The notes beneath the pieces are model-generated. The model did no database searches and was not told where the DNA came from. It saw only the letters and a program-made list of their open reading frames with translations. A stretch of DNA of 64,000 nucleotides from Stenopsyche tienmushanensis (taxonomy: Eukaryota > Arthropoda > Insecta > Trichoptera > Stenopsychidae). The stretch spans positions 1 to 64,000 of the forward strand of contig WACJ01000047.1 of NCBI GenBank assembly GCA_008973525.1. Direction: 5' to 3'. Position numbers and translations under genes: made by a program. Below are positions 38,281-52,200 of this stretch, in pieces (within the stretch, counting starts at the first letter, position 1; every line of letters starts with the position of its first letter).

Positions 38281-41169
38281 ATGACAAAAAAATTAGTTGC
38301 ACCAGATGGAGGATGGGGCTATATGATATGCCTTGGATATACTATTCTTTATGTAAGTATACTATCATAGATATTATAATATATGCATATAAGTTCTCAT
38401 AATTTATAAAAATGTAAATTTTCAATAGGCAGTGTGTAATGCCCCAACTAATTCGTTCGGGATGATTTTTAAAGACTTTTTCGAAAAAGACAATCAAAAT
38501 GCTCAATACGTTACGGCAATTCAAGGATTATGTGGAATATTGATATCAGTCTCAGGTTACATTTTCAAAATAAATACAATCATTTGATGTTATTTTACGT
38601 ACTGATGCATATTTGTTTCAGGATTAACTGTTCATGTATTGCTAAAATGGTTCAGCCTTCGTCAATTGGCAGTTATCGGTTCGATCTGCTATTCAATAAA
38701 TTGGTTCATCGACATATTTATAACCAGCGTCAGTCATATGCTCTTTACGAACGGCATTCTAAATGGATTCGGATTTGGCCTTATAAACGCTGTCAGTTGT
38801 ACGATTATCAATGAATATTTCATCAAAAAGAGAGTAATGATGATGAGCATCTGTCTATCTGTGGTTGGAATCGTATCCATTGCTTCTCCGTTCATATTCA
38901 AATTTTTGTTGGAATATTTTGGATTCAGAGGAACACTGGCGCTGATTGCAGCAATCTCTGCAAATACGCTAGTGGGAAGTGCCTTGTATCAACCGGTGGA
39001 ATGGCATCTTGTTCAAAGCGAAGATGATGGTAAATATTATATACATCAATTACGAATTTAAAAAATCAAGTATTTAAGATTGCAAAAACAATATAGTGGA
39101 CAGCATTGATGATGCAAATTCTACCGATAAGAAATTCCAACTGGAACCATTGGTAGAACATAAAGAACTCGATGTAACACCACCAATTGATCAAAATAAA
39201 GCTGGCGCTTGGTAAGATTTTTTATTTAAAAAAATATTGTTGTAAATATCAAGTTATAATATTCATAATTACGGTTTTAGATTGTGTATTAATTTTTTTT
39301 TTAAAAATATTCATGTCAAAAAAGAGCTCATACTTAACAAATAGCATCCATAACAGAAAGCAATTAATAATTTAATTATTTGTAATGCATCATATGATGC
39401 GATATTCGGTAGGTACACGATTCAAATAAAACCACTAATCTTTTCACTTTTATTATTGCACAATTATTCACATCATATGCCACAACGTAACACAAAAAAG
39501 GTTGGGTTCATATATATAGAGAAGAGATGTGCACAGATTGTTGTTCGCTGCTCCAGTGGGACTAGGGACAATTCGTGGGGAACCCTAATTCCTTGTTTAT
39601 TCAATTTACCTGTTCGATGAAGATGCTTCTGAACTATTGACTATGTACAACTAAGCTTAGTTGACAATCTCTCCAATTGTTTGACGAGGATCTAGTTCAA
39701 TTAATGACGTCAAGACATCATCATTCAATTTATAAGGTCTTCCCTAATGTACATAATATCCCTAATGTTCCTATCGCCATTTTACCTTTTTATCCAATTA
39801 TGATACTAACCGAGAATTAAAATTTTCTATATGCATATGTAATATCTGTAAATGTTCTATATCGATTGTTGAAATTCACAACTGTCATTTTTCGGATGAT
39901 ACCAAAAAATGTGCTTCTTGAACCGTGTCTCGATACATCTGACTGTATAATATATATCAATAAGGAATTCATTTACATTTCGTATAATATTAATATTTTA
40001 TATTTTTAAGGAAGGCGTTTTACGAGTATTTCAATCTTAAATTAATGAAAAATTTTACGTTCATCAACGTCTTTCTTGCAATGGCCATTGGAATGATTGG
40101 AGATTCTCAGTTCATCACTCTGCTTCCACTCATATTATACGAGAACGATTTAACAACGGTAATATATTTTTATTACATTTTTTTTGCTTTAATTTATGAA
40201 ATACTGAATAATTCACCTTATTAAATTATAGTATGCAATTTTAATATGATGAACAAAAATTTCCATGGCGGCCTAATTGTCAAATAAAAGTAATCCATAA
40301 TCTCGCCGTGTTATTATGGTGATGTTATGCGACCAAAGTCTTCTAAAACAGTCATAAAATATGCTGATTTATGAATTGGACTTATGGCAGTCACAGTTTG
40401 TTTATACGCGGATGTAATTCCACTTTTGAAAAATAGTTCATCAAATAAGGCTTGATAAAGTGATGCGCGTTTTCGTGTTGTCGTTTGTAATGAAGATTTT
40501 CAACAACGATGAAATCTTTTGAACTTTGGATACATTTGAAGCTTTAATTTCAATATATTGATTGTTTTAGACTGAAGTTGCGACATGTCTCTCAATAGTG
40601 GCCATTGCTGATTTAATATCAAGGATATTGCTTGTAATTTTGAGTAGATTTTTCAAAATTAGCAGTTGTAGTCTATATTACAGCATGCTCGTTTTGGTGT
40701 TCATAGGACGCATTCGTAAGTATTCAGATCATAATTTTAAGCTAATTTTTTTTATATGTCGAAAATGTTTCTTTTTTATAGTTTTCCTTCAATTTTCGAG
40801 CTTCTATTCATTGGCGTCGATACTAGCATTTTTGGGATTCCTAAGAGCTTGGGTATTTGTTCCATATCCATTATTATGTGCTGAAGCACTCCCTAACGAA
40901 AATTACGTTTCAACATTTGGACTATCTACATTAATGGGTGCAATTTATTCAACAATATTGTCACCCATTCTAGGTTATTATACTTATTTTTAATATGGTA
41001 ATATACAAATTTGAATTTATTACGAAATTCTTACTTATTTAAAGGTGGTGCTCACAACATAACGGGATCTTATAAGGGTACATTTTACGTCTTGGCATTT
41101 TCACATCTATTTACTATTGTACCATGGACAGTACAATACATAATAAATTTTCTTAAGAAAAGATTATAG
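38281..41169 (+). CDS. Monocarboxylate transporter-like protein, SLC16/MCT family (array gene 3)
   Basis: Eight coding exons: 38281-38352, 38429-38555, 38622-39029, 39097-39211, 40011-40158, 40571-40715, 40782-40973, 41045-41169. Together 1332 nt, 443 aa, phases 0,1,1,2,0,1,1. This is the most canonical member: the N-terminus is short and carries the family signature APDGGWGYMIC (residues 7-17) at the start of TM1; the TM4-5 site reads EYFIKKRVMMM, the first half ends with FGFRGT and then QPVEWH, and TM8 has Asp304...Arg308 (DLISR), the proton-coupling pair known from MCT1. The cytosolic loop (exon 4) is only about 38 aa, the shortest of the four. Exon 4 could alternatively start at 39079 in the same frame (six more residues), but that would leave a 49-nt intron. 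AATAAA lies at 41214. The transported molecule is not predictable; SLC16 members range from lactate to amino acids, carnitine and thyroid hormone. Confidence 0.92.
39380..39960. other. GC-richer block of unknown origin in intron 4 of array gene 3
   Basis: This intron is 799 bp, while the equivalent introns of genes 2 and 4 are about 70 bp. The extra sequence is GC-richer and begins near an inverted hexamer pair (GCATCATATGATGC at 39387-39400). It includes gctccagtgggactaggga and no open frame. It looks like an insertion, but no terminal repeat or target duplication was found. Confidence 0.35.
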
Positions 41170-44100
41170 ATTTTTTTTAAAAAATAATTTATAATAGATT
41201 AAATGGCTGTATTAATAAATATTTATTTAAGAATTATTTGAAACAATTTTATCATTGTTATCAAAATCTTCTTCTTTGCCTCTGAATACTTAATATCCTT
41301 CCCCATTAAGAAACAATATAAAGAGATGTTACACAAACGGTCTAATATTTATAAAGGCATCTTATTCTGCAGTAAGTTAAAAGTTTGCCATCGAATTTCA
41401 ATTGCAAATAAAACCGTTCTATTGAAAAAACCTTTGAGTGAATAAAAGCTTAAAATAACAAAAACGGACGTTCGTAATATATATTGAGCTCAAATAAAAC
41501 TTCCATCTTAGCTTTAACATTTAAAGATTTACATAAGCCTTCGATCCTATGAATACAGATTCCATCTTTCGATCTAAATCTCTCCTTAAAATTCTGATTA
41601 AATCCACTTTCACGTTAATGGACAACAACGATTAATAACTATACCACAACTATAATTGCAAATGATTTCAGCAAAAATATTGTAAAATGTTTTTGTGTCA
41701 AAAATTATAATTTTTTGGAGATAAATCCTTTAAATTTACTCTGGATTGTGTTTTTTAAAAAATAAAGCAGTTTATATCATACATTGAGGAAATCTCATGA
41801 CAATAAATCTTGATTTTGATAAGACAATTCTTGGTAAAACGGCGCAAAAAGATGATTGAAAAAAATACTTGTATCATTTTTTGTAGATTTACTATTAATA
41901 TGATATATATCACCATATTTTGAAACAAGCAATCGGCAAAACCAAACAAATTAATTTATACTATCATTCTGGCTTTGTATCTATAATAACTCCGTAATTC
42001 ATTGAAATGAACATGTGTAATTCAAGTAAAATAGGCATAGATTTAAATATACTATGTATGTGATATACGAAGAGCATTCAATACTTTTATTTTATACATG
42101 GTTTTTTTTTCCATTTGTTAATGAAAATTGTAAACTAAGTCTTCTTCTCCATAATACAAAGCTAAATTTTGGAGTGACACTAAAACTGGTCGTCATGTGG
42201 AAATGTTTTCAAAAGATGTTCCAAAAAGAGGAACGTATAACTTCTAGCAGATAGACAAATGAGGATGTTCACAATATAAGAAGGATTTGCTTATTGTAGA
42301 TGCGATTATAACCCCACTTATAATAGCAAATAGCGATCTTAATAATCATTTTAAATAAAAGTAAGCTGAATCATAACAAAATAATCGAATTTAACTCAAA
42401 TTAATCATACAAAATCAAAATTAAATGATCGCTAGTAAAAATGTTCTACAAGTCCTGATAATATTAACTTATTTTTAAAATGACATATGGTGAGCTTAGT
42501 GGGAATTCAAGATATTGTTTTAATATTTGATAATATTGAAAACTCTTCTAGAAAAATCACGTTAATGTTATCTGGGATGACAAAAGACTTTTGCTTATTT
42601 TGCTGTATTCGTACCACACAAGACTATAATAACAGGAAGGTTTATGCCTCCCTTGTTACTTTTTTAAGAGTGACTCTAAAAACCATAGTGCTTCTAAAAC
42701 AAGGACTTAGTCCACATGATTACGCCATCCAAAAAATCAGATTTGGTACCTGCTTTTGTGCTTTTTGAACAATAAAGTAGTTGTAATAATCTGGTTTGGA
42801 AAATGATTATTTTTTTCATAGGGGTTTATATATTAAGATATTTATTATGGTGTATAATAGTTTCAAATTCCGAATGCGAAATATTTTTTACTGTACCAAC
42901 GAATTTGAGAGATCGTCTCAATAAAGTTGTAAAATAACGCCATACGATTAAAATTTTATGATAATTTTGCTAAACACTCATCGAACCTCTTTTGCTTAGA
43001 ATTTCTATTCAAACAATTTTATCCCAATTCATCTGTATTATATGAGATCACATGAAAAATTATTTTCTTAGAAAACTCTCATGGAGATCGCGTGCATCTG
43101 ATAGCGAAATTGGCACCTTAAGAAGAAAAACATTGATAGAACACAGATAAATTAGATGATATAAAATACTATATCAGTTGTCAGTGCGTATCGCTCTCCT
43201 TAAAAATCACTCTTGTTCGTCATGACTTCAAATACGTTCCAAATAATTGTTCAGGGCTTATCATTGGAGCCATTTTATCAGACATCTAAACTTCTTAACT
43301 TAATCTTTACTAAAATGTGTTTTTCGATGATTCACCAGAATGAAAATTTGAACAAAGAACATTATATATTTTTCTAGAAATTACAACCTGAATCGGCTCA
43401 TAAATCATATTCTGATGATGCACCAATTTTATTTTAAATAATATGTAATTGATTCGAATATTGTGTAATTTTTAACAAATGTATAATCCGAACCAAATGA
43501 TAAATGATCGCAAGCTTATTAATTTTACTGCGAGGAGCAAATTTTAGCAAATATTCAAATTTCACCGCCATCTAGAACTTTCTTCTGAGATTAATTTTAA
43601 ATATTTATGGCGTACATTTTAACTTTAAGCATTTTTTTAAAATGAAACTTAACATGTTGCTTTGAACATTGCAGCAATTAAATTTAACATCCTTCCCAAA
43701 GCAAATGTTTACTGAACGCTTAAGGCCGGATTTAGTCTAGCGCAGCAATTTCTGCACTTGTGCACTTCTGCTTTGATATGCAAATTTAATTCATTATGAA
43801 AATCCTTATATCCTCGAACGTCAAGTTGAAATTTTGCAAAAGAAAATTAAATAATTATGATACAATTTTTCTTAGTCACGATAGTCGTGATTTTTTCTCT
43901 TATCATTAAATAAATAGCGCAATCACTCAATCTTATTTTAGACAATCAATTTGTGTTATCTCGAGACAGAAAGTTTCAAGCGTGATACACGATTCAATTT
44001 AATATTTTTATTCGAAAATACTACTGCAAATTTTAAATAAATAATCCCTGATCCCATTGCCATTTTGGCGCCAAATATTCTCGCGCGTATTTCAGTCTTT

Positions 44101-44314
44101 CAAATAGAATCCCATTTGCGAATACGTGATTTCTTCTTTTTATCAAAAGTATGCAAAAATATGTTATCGTTTCGTACGTTTTTTTTTTAATCAGCATGTA
44201 TACTGATTACAAATTGTCAAGATATTTTTTATCAACGTAAGCTTCTTAGTTGGTCGGTTTCTGTCGTGCCATAATGAATATATTTTTGACAGTTGTATAA
44301 TAACAATTGTAACA
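41170..44314. other. Intergenic stretch between array genes 3 and 4
   Basis: It holds the 3' end of gene 3 (AATAAA at 41214) and, near its end, the promoter of gene 4. A 93-codon frame at 42487-42768 has no recognisable domain. Nothing else is supported. Confidence 0.4.
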
Positions 44315-46280
44315 ATGAAAGTAGCAGCCCCTCCCGATGGGGGATGGGGCTATATGATATGTGCGGGGTTTACGATTATTTTTGTGAGTTTGCTGACAAT
44401 ATATATTTTATTTGTGTTATAAGTGCTCCGAAAATAAAATAATTTTAATTTCCTACAGGCGACTTGTGCTATTCCAACGCAATCATTTGACGTCATTTTT
44501 GAAAATATTTTAATTAATAGCAATATGCAAACAGACTTTATAAGCATAATGCAAGTGATAAGAATTATTTTAATATGTTTTTCAGGTAAACAATTTATTT
44601 TTTGGCTTATTTTAAATTTTAAAATTTCTTATTAAATACAATGATAATTATCGATTTGATCAAATCTTATTTTTAGGTATTCTAGTGCATATATGTTTAA
44701 AATGGTTCAGTGTCCGAAAGATTGCATTTTTTGGATCATTTTGTTATACGACAAGCCTTTTATTTAATGCCTTCATCACGAATATCGAAGAAATGTTCAT
44801 TTTGAATGGCATTTTGAACGCATTTGGATTTGGTTTGTTGTCTGCGACGAGCTATGTTGTATTTAATAGATATTTTCTCAAAAGAAGAGTTATGATGATG
44901 TGCATCTGTCTATCGTTGGTTGGACTATTTTCCTTGGGAGTCCCATGGCTCATCGATTATTTGATGGAAACGTTTGGATTTAGAGGAACAGTTGCTTTGA
45001 TTGCTGCCATTTCAGGAAACACGTTCATTGGAAGTGCATTGTATCAGCCGTCGAAATGGCATCGAAAAATGGAAAAAATCAAATACATAGGTAAATATTT
45101 TTATCAACCTGATATAGCCGATTGTTGTTGAATAATTTTATTAGTTTTGTTTTCATAGAGATGAAATATTTAGATAACGAATGTGAGATTCAAAACGAAA
45201 AATTGAGAGATCAACGCCATCTATTAGTCCAGAATATCCGTATTGAATCCAATACCGATGCAAATCTTTTAACAGAAAGGGAAGAACAAATTTATAATAA
45301 TATTCAAAATCAACGCGATCCATTGAGATTGGATCAATCTGAACAATTTTCCGCAAAAAAAGTATTTTGGTAAATTTATTTAAATTTATTATTTCAATCA
45401 AATTCTATATTAAAATATATTTATTAATAATTTAGCTTCTTATAGGCGTGATTTTAGAGCTCATCTTAATTTGAAGCTATTCAAGAATTTCACCTTCATC
45501 AATATTTGTCTAGCAATGTCTACTGGAATAATAGGGGATGTATTTTTCTTCACAGCCCTTCCACTGATTTTGAACGAAACTAATTTTACACTCGTATGTA
45601 TATATTTTTTTAGATATATTATATTTATTATCAAAAAATCTCATATGCCAAAATTAATTCCAGTCGCAAATTACTGCATGTGTTACCATCGTATCAATAT
45701 GTGATGTTCTATCCAAAATTCTACTAGCCATAGCAAACATATTCATCAATGTGAGCAGCTGTTACTTATATTACTCTGTGCTTATATTGACATTCATAGC
45801 ACGTTTATGTAAGTATCTATCGCAAATAATTCGTTTTAGTATCAATCATAATTTTGATAGATCAATTTTAATAATTTCAGTATTTCTACAATGCAATGAT
45901 CTTCATCAAATTGCTATAGCTTTGGCATTTTTGGGATTTTTAAGAGGTCTAATGTACGTCAACTATCCGTTTTTATGTGCTGAAGCCCTACCCAAAGAAA
46001 GCTATGAATCGAAATTTGGATTGGCCAGTTTTGTGTCTGCAATATACGGTGCTATATTAGCATCGATTATAAGTAATTGTTTAATATTTCTTAAATTTAA
46101 TTATATTAACTACGTAATTATTAATATGACAATGTTTTTTCAGGTTGTTTAAACACCTCCAGTGGTTCATATGCGGCATTTTACATCATAACTTGCTCGA
46201 GTCTAATATCGATAATCCCTTGGACGATAGAAATCTTTATTAGGAGTATCCACGACATAAGAAATTCATACGGTATCTGA
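44315..46280 (+). CDS. Monocarboxylate transporter-like protein, SLC16/MCT family (array gene 4)
   Basis: Eight coding exons: 44315-44383, 44459-44585, 44677-45090, 45159-45369, 45446-45593, 45664-45808, 45881-46072, 46144-46280. Together 1443 nt, 480 aa, phases 0,1,1,2,0,1,1, all introns 68-91 bp. Closest to gene 3: both keep PDGGWGYMIC at TM1, a GILNxFGFGL stretch in TM4, RVMMM at TM4-5 and FGFRGT, and exon 7 is 192 nt in both. The exon 4 loop is long (about 70 aa) and rich in Glu, Gln, Asn and Arg. Exon 2 lacks the Gly of the usual SFG motif (SFDVIF). The TM8 Asp337 is kept, but the Arg four residues later is Lys341 (DVLSK), the only such change in the array. No AATAAA is seen close to the stop; the nearest I see is near 46700, so the 3'UTR may be about 400 nt or use a variant signal. 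Confidence 0.92.
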
Positions 46281-49200
46281 ATGTGCATATTTTATTTATA
46301 ATTTTGAAGTATTTGTACCTGCGAATTTTGTTGGAAAAAATTTCAATTCACGTTATAAAAGCTCATATTTTCTGAGCTTCACACAAAGGATTTTCATGAA
46401 AATAGAAAAACTTTTTATTTAAGAAACTTGCTACAAGCTCATATTTATATTGCAACTTGTAAAAATGCGACAAAAAAATTTGCGGAATGTCAATCTTCTT
46501 TGTCGAAAATGTCAGTAATTTTGTAAGACGTAAAAATGTAATTGAAGCTAGTAATATTAACTAATATTATAAGGACGGCACATAGATGGCTAATATTTCA
46601 TCGGTTTGAATATTTGCTAAATTAATAATATACATAATTTATTTATTATTATTTATATATAGCGTAATATTTCTAATGTAATAATAATATTGCGATGTAA
46701 ATAAATTAATATTTTTAACTAAAATATATATTTTTATTGAATTTCCGTCACGGCACCTCATGTCTTTTTTACAAACTTTTATTCGGAATTTCCCAGGAAA
46801 AACACGATAGTTTTCCACGTATTCGAACCCAACTTATAATGAATTGAATATTTGTGCCATAAGGGTAAAAAATATTTATTATTTTGCGTACTTATATAAA
46901 ATATATACATAAATAGTAAAATGCTACAAAATAAATATACCGAAATGCTGTGGTATTTATTGAAAATTTCTTAAATATTCTAATGAGCTTCAATCAACAC
47001 TGTAATATAAGGCTTCTAAGCCCTAAAACATTGACATAGTTCTCTCTGCGTGTCCTATGAACCTACTTTCGATGCTCACAGATTCATTTTAATAATTCTT
47101 AGATCGTAAAATTTCTACAAAAAAAGACAATTTTCATTTCAAACAGAAACGTCTGCACGCAAGCTTTTGTATTTTAAATAGGGCGAAATTATTAAATAAT
47201 GGTTCTCAAATGCTTCGATGGAATTTTCACCTCAATGCAGATCGACGTGCATAAATTTAGCACACGGTCGACCATTATGAAATGCCGATATTGCAAATTC
47301 TCTAAAGGCACTAAATTTGTATTGCATTTGGCACCTGAACGTTCTCGGAATGCCAAGAAACTTCCTAAATATTGTGTATATAATTTCCAAACTTCGCAAC
47401 AATACGTCATAGAATTTCCATCCAGTATGGCTATTCAAATTTGCTATTTACGCAAGATATCTCGGTGCATAATTTTGTTGCTAAATTATAATGAATTTCA
47501 TTTCCATTTACAGTGTATTTCAGTTTTTAGCCACTAAAGCCAATCTCCCTGATGAATACCACCAATTGAAAGTTATGAATCTAAAAATCAATATCGGAAT
47601 AGTTCAAGATAACAAATAGAAATGCAGTAATCAGCACCCATGGGGATATCTGACTTCGGCATAGATAAATGTAGAATTCAAACCGAAGATAACGCTAATG
47701 AAGTAGTGCGTGTAACTTAAACACTAATCGATGTTTGCCGACGACATGCAATAAATAAAATCATGGTCCCTTGCAGAGGATATTCAGCGAAAGGACCATC
47801 TTTCCTTTAAGGCGCATCGTTAACCATCAAGATACGTTTGCTTTTTTTAACGATACAGGACGAACCGTGTATATGACAGGATGCTAAAAAAAAATAATGT
47901 GGATATCTCCCGAAAGGCTTAGCTCAAATCGAGATATATACATTGCTTTAATCGTGCCATAAAACTACATTTTTTTATTTATCCACGGGCTTCGTAGAAA
48001 CAATGAAGGAAAATCGTAAAAGTCATATAAAAAGCCCAATTGGGCTGTAAAATACGTTTTTTTATAGTTCCACTTAGCACTTATATCATTTAAATCATAA
48101 TTTAAGTCCTTGCACCGAAGCAAAATATGACATAAATTTAATCATCATCGTCATACTATGTTATTAGGTGTCCCTTACAAAGCTCCGACAAAAAACTTAC
48201 GAACAAAGATCATAATCGACCATTTTAGCTTCAAATCAGCGTTGTAAATGATGTATTTTTACAAGAAGCTTAAAATGATCGCTAAATAATAAAACTTATT
48301 ACTGATATAACACCCAATTATATCATGGTTGTTTTGGCGGAACATACAGAAAATAGGCAAATGTACGAAAACGTCTAAAATAATTTAATGAACATCTTTG
48401 GATACTGTATTCTCTATTTGTATTTATTCCTCTTTAAAAACAGAACAGAATGTATCTTTAAGAGTTCAATATTGCAAAAATTATAACCGGACTTGATCGT
48501 TGTATTAACATTACCTTATCAATTAAATGCAATCGTTTTTTTTAAATATTATTCTATTAGTGAGATTTTGTATACATTTGATTATTTAAACCTTTATAAT
48601 AATAAACGATTAGGGATTGTTCGCCAAATATTCGGCAATGAAAGTATAAAGCTTAATTCTAATTAAAAACATCATGTAAGTTTTAATAAAATAACATAAT
48701 AAAGTGATAGATTTTTAAAATTTACATTCTTGTTTCGCTTAAAATAATTAAACCCATGTCGGAGTGAAATTAACCTTTAACAAAGAATAAGCTTAATGAA
48801 AATTTGATAAATAAATCTAACTCTATTTACTGGTAAAACGATGAAACGAAAGCGGGAAAATGAGTATCTTAATTTAAGATTTCTTTTTAAGGCCTCATAT
48901 CAATTATCAAATATCAAACTCATCATACCAATATCATGACACAAAATATATATTATAAAATTGGAATGAAATCAGAATAAAAATCATTGAGTTATATCTA
49001 AATCATCAAGTTGATTTTAATGTCACTTGATTTCAAATTTAAAGAGTGCATCAATGCTCTTAATCTGAGAAAATTAGTTGGTATTATGAACTATGTTTCT
49101 AAAGGTAATTATATTAATAAAATAAGGAACACTTAATAAAAACTATATGGATAGATTTGTAAAAATATATCCATGCTTAATTTTATCCTAAAATTAACCA

Positions 49201-52200
49201 TATCGAGCTGATTTAACAACAACATAAGCTTATGTCGTGACTCAAACCATTTCGTCGCTAAAAGCTACGACCTAATAAAATGCACCAAATCCAAACGTTA
49301 TGGGTATATTTTAGAAATATTGATACAACATTTGATTGGGTATTTATATTATTTATAGGAATATAGTTGATTATGTAAAGTTGATTGTTAAAATTAAGTT
49401 ATCCTATTTTTAACATCTTCAATGAATCAGACATAATTGAACTATTTAGGCAACTAAATGTAAACATATTGATCATATATTATCATTTATGGAATCAATT
49501 TGTATTTTCGATCAGTGAAAATACATCCAAATAAAGTTAAACTGATATCTTGTTCGTTTGCTGGTAGTGTATCGAATAGTTAATAATTTTTAAGAGCTTT
49601 TATGAAGAATTTTGAACTCCGAAAGGTTGTCAAATTTGACTACGAATATTAATCTGGAAATTCATATAATTTTTACATCACTTTTTGGTTCATACCCACG
49701 CAAAATGATCATAAAAAATTAAAATTCCATGGACAAGGATTAATTTGAAAATCATTAGCAAAATGGATAGAATAGATAATGCAATAGTTTCAAACTATTT
49801 ATCGATTTATATCCGAAGACATTAAATAGGTAGTTTATAATGACTATAAGCGTATTAAACTATGATTTTTATAAAATAATATATGAATTTCAAGTATTAT
49901 TTTGCATTATAATTATCTAATTTGAATACCTACAGACATGTGTTCGAAATATCAAATTCAGGGAAAAATGTAATAAATAGAATATGTTACATCATGAAAA
50001 TAAACATCCCTATACCATAAGAATAACTAAGTGTACGTTTCGAGAGATAAATTAAGAAATCCAGGATGAATTATTTTAAATTACAATTTAAAAATAAATT
50101 CTTACAAATAATTAATCAAAACAACGAGTATATTTTAAGAATTCATCTATATTTAGAGGGAAAAAATGGAGTCTATCATTAAAAATAAGATAAATATCCT
50201 TACATCCAGATTCAAAGTTTTGAATAAGCTATATTTAAACGCTTGAATATACAATTTAAATATATATCACTCTGTGATTAAATTTTTTACGGCATCAAAG
50301 AAGTATTACGCTGGAAAAAAATTGCGCTGGATTAGTTTCGAATTCGCTCCCATACAATTTATGACGCCAGAACCAAAAAAAAAACTACAAATCCCACCAC
50401 CAAAATAGGTAATCTCATTTATATTTGATCGACCGCGGTATACGATTCGAAAGCAAATAATCATGAAAAATTTGTACAGCTCGTGGTGGCACAATCACAC
50501 TTACATAACGAATTAATCTAAATCTGAGGCTTTGAGAGTCGTCATGGAATGACCCACATATTAATTAACTATCGTGCTATTTAGTAGGTACTTATTTGAG
50601 TAGTATCGACGTTTTCGACCTTCCTGACCGACGATAGTGAAAACTTGCTTATATAAATAGCTTATATATAAAAATCACCTAGTGTGTAGCAAAATGCGAA
50701 GCCTTATTTACTCGTGCATTGTACCTTCCGACCGACCACTTGACCTCTGCACTCCAAGTCCACACGCTTTCTACTACATAAAGTAGTTAAATTGTATTCT
50801 AGAATAGTTCACTTCAATTTCTGCGATCGAAATGAGGACTTCTATATATTATGATCCGTCTATTCATGCGAGAATACATAAGCGTCTCTGTTCAGAGAGT
50901 GAGGCTTTGCAATCGGAGAATTATGGCAGGGATCCTGGAAGGACACCCGGTTCTAATTCCGCTCGCAATGTCTCGAAATTCTAATTAACATTCGTCATAA
51001 GACTATCCAGTCGCCTTATAATTTAAATATTTCGGATAGTTTTGCTGCTCTGGAATCTCATAGAGAAACCATCAGCGATTGATACGAGCCGGTACAGATA
51101 TTTTCAATCTGGAACGTTCGGTTTTTTGATGAAAATCGTAATTTGATACGAGGCTATAGACGAGCTTTTAATGTATTGTACAATATGAATATCCATATTT
51201 TTTTTCTTTTGTAGAAAAACAAGTTTTCTTATTCAGTTCTAAGAAAAAATTAAATAAGTAATGTTTATTAAAAGAAAATTGTAAAATGCCGAATTTTATT
51301 ATAAAAGGCTTACAATTTGCAATTTGAGCATAATCTTAGTTGCAGTTTCAAGCGTACATTATACTTTAAATGTCTAAATTACAAAATCACATCATTAAAT
51401 TAAAACAGATTTGAATCGATAAATCAGATAAGAAAATCATAAATCCGTCCATATAATTTTACATAAGACGATTAACAAAATAATAATTAATAGATGTGTA
51501 TGTCTGTACATTAAATCTGTTTTAATGGCATGTGTTTGCAACGAGTAGTCTAAATGTAACGCTTTAATTAGCACGATCAAGAATGGCACGTTTCATAATT
51601 TTGTCACTTTATACGTCAATTTGCGTGAGTATTTAATTAAAAGTCCAAATTATGGAAATGTTTGGGTTTTTCCAGACACATTACAAATTTTGCGAATCTC
51701 AACGATGTTATTTGAAGCAAACAAGGTCCATAAATAACCTTCTATAATTATTTCATTAATTAAGGGCGAAGCTGGAAGGTGAAATTTCTCTAAAATAATA
51801 CTATTCGATATTGCTTTTACGATGCGTGCGATTTATATAGAGAACACGTAAGGCTTTCATTTATCTTTGCTACCTTAAACGAGATTAAGGAGCTTTCTTT
51901 TTTTCCTGATTTTAGGAAGATTTGATTCGGTAATACATCAAGAACCACTCCGATTTTGTATTCCAATGTACTCCGAATCACGTTGGCATAGTATAAGAAA
52001 TGTATACGGGACAGGATTTATTTATGAGGGTGAGTTAAAAACTTAAACCTTCAAGCCTATAAATTTAAAAAAAGCGTACTTATTGTTAAAATAATGTTGT
52101 AAGGATACGTTTGTTTGGCAAAGATGTGACCCGATTCTTTTTAATAAAGAGCACAAAAATAATATAAAGATTTAAAGACTGATTGAATGGCTGAATTGAA

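Noticed and set aside
42487..42768. A 93-codon open frame between array genes 3 and 4, considered as a transporter exon relic
   Set aside because: No alignment with any exon of the four genes in order, no splice boundaries, and no known domain.
47192..47440. Overlapping open frames on both strands, considered as retroelement sequence
   Set aside because: No reverse transcriptase, endonuclease or other motif could be matched with confidence.
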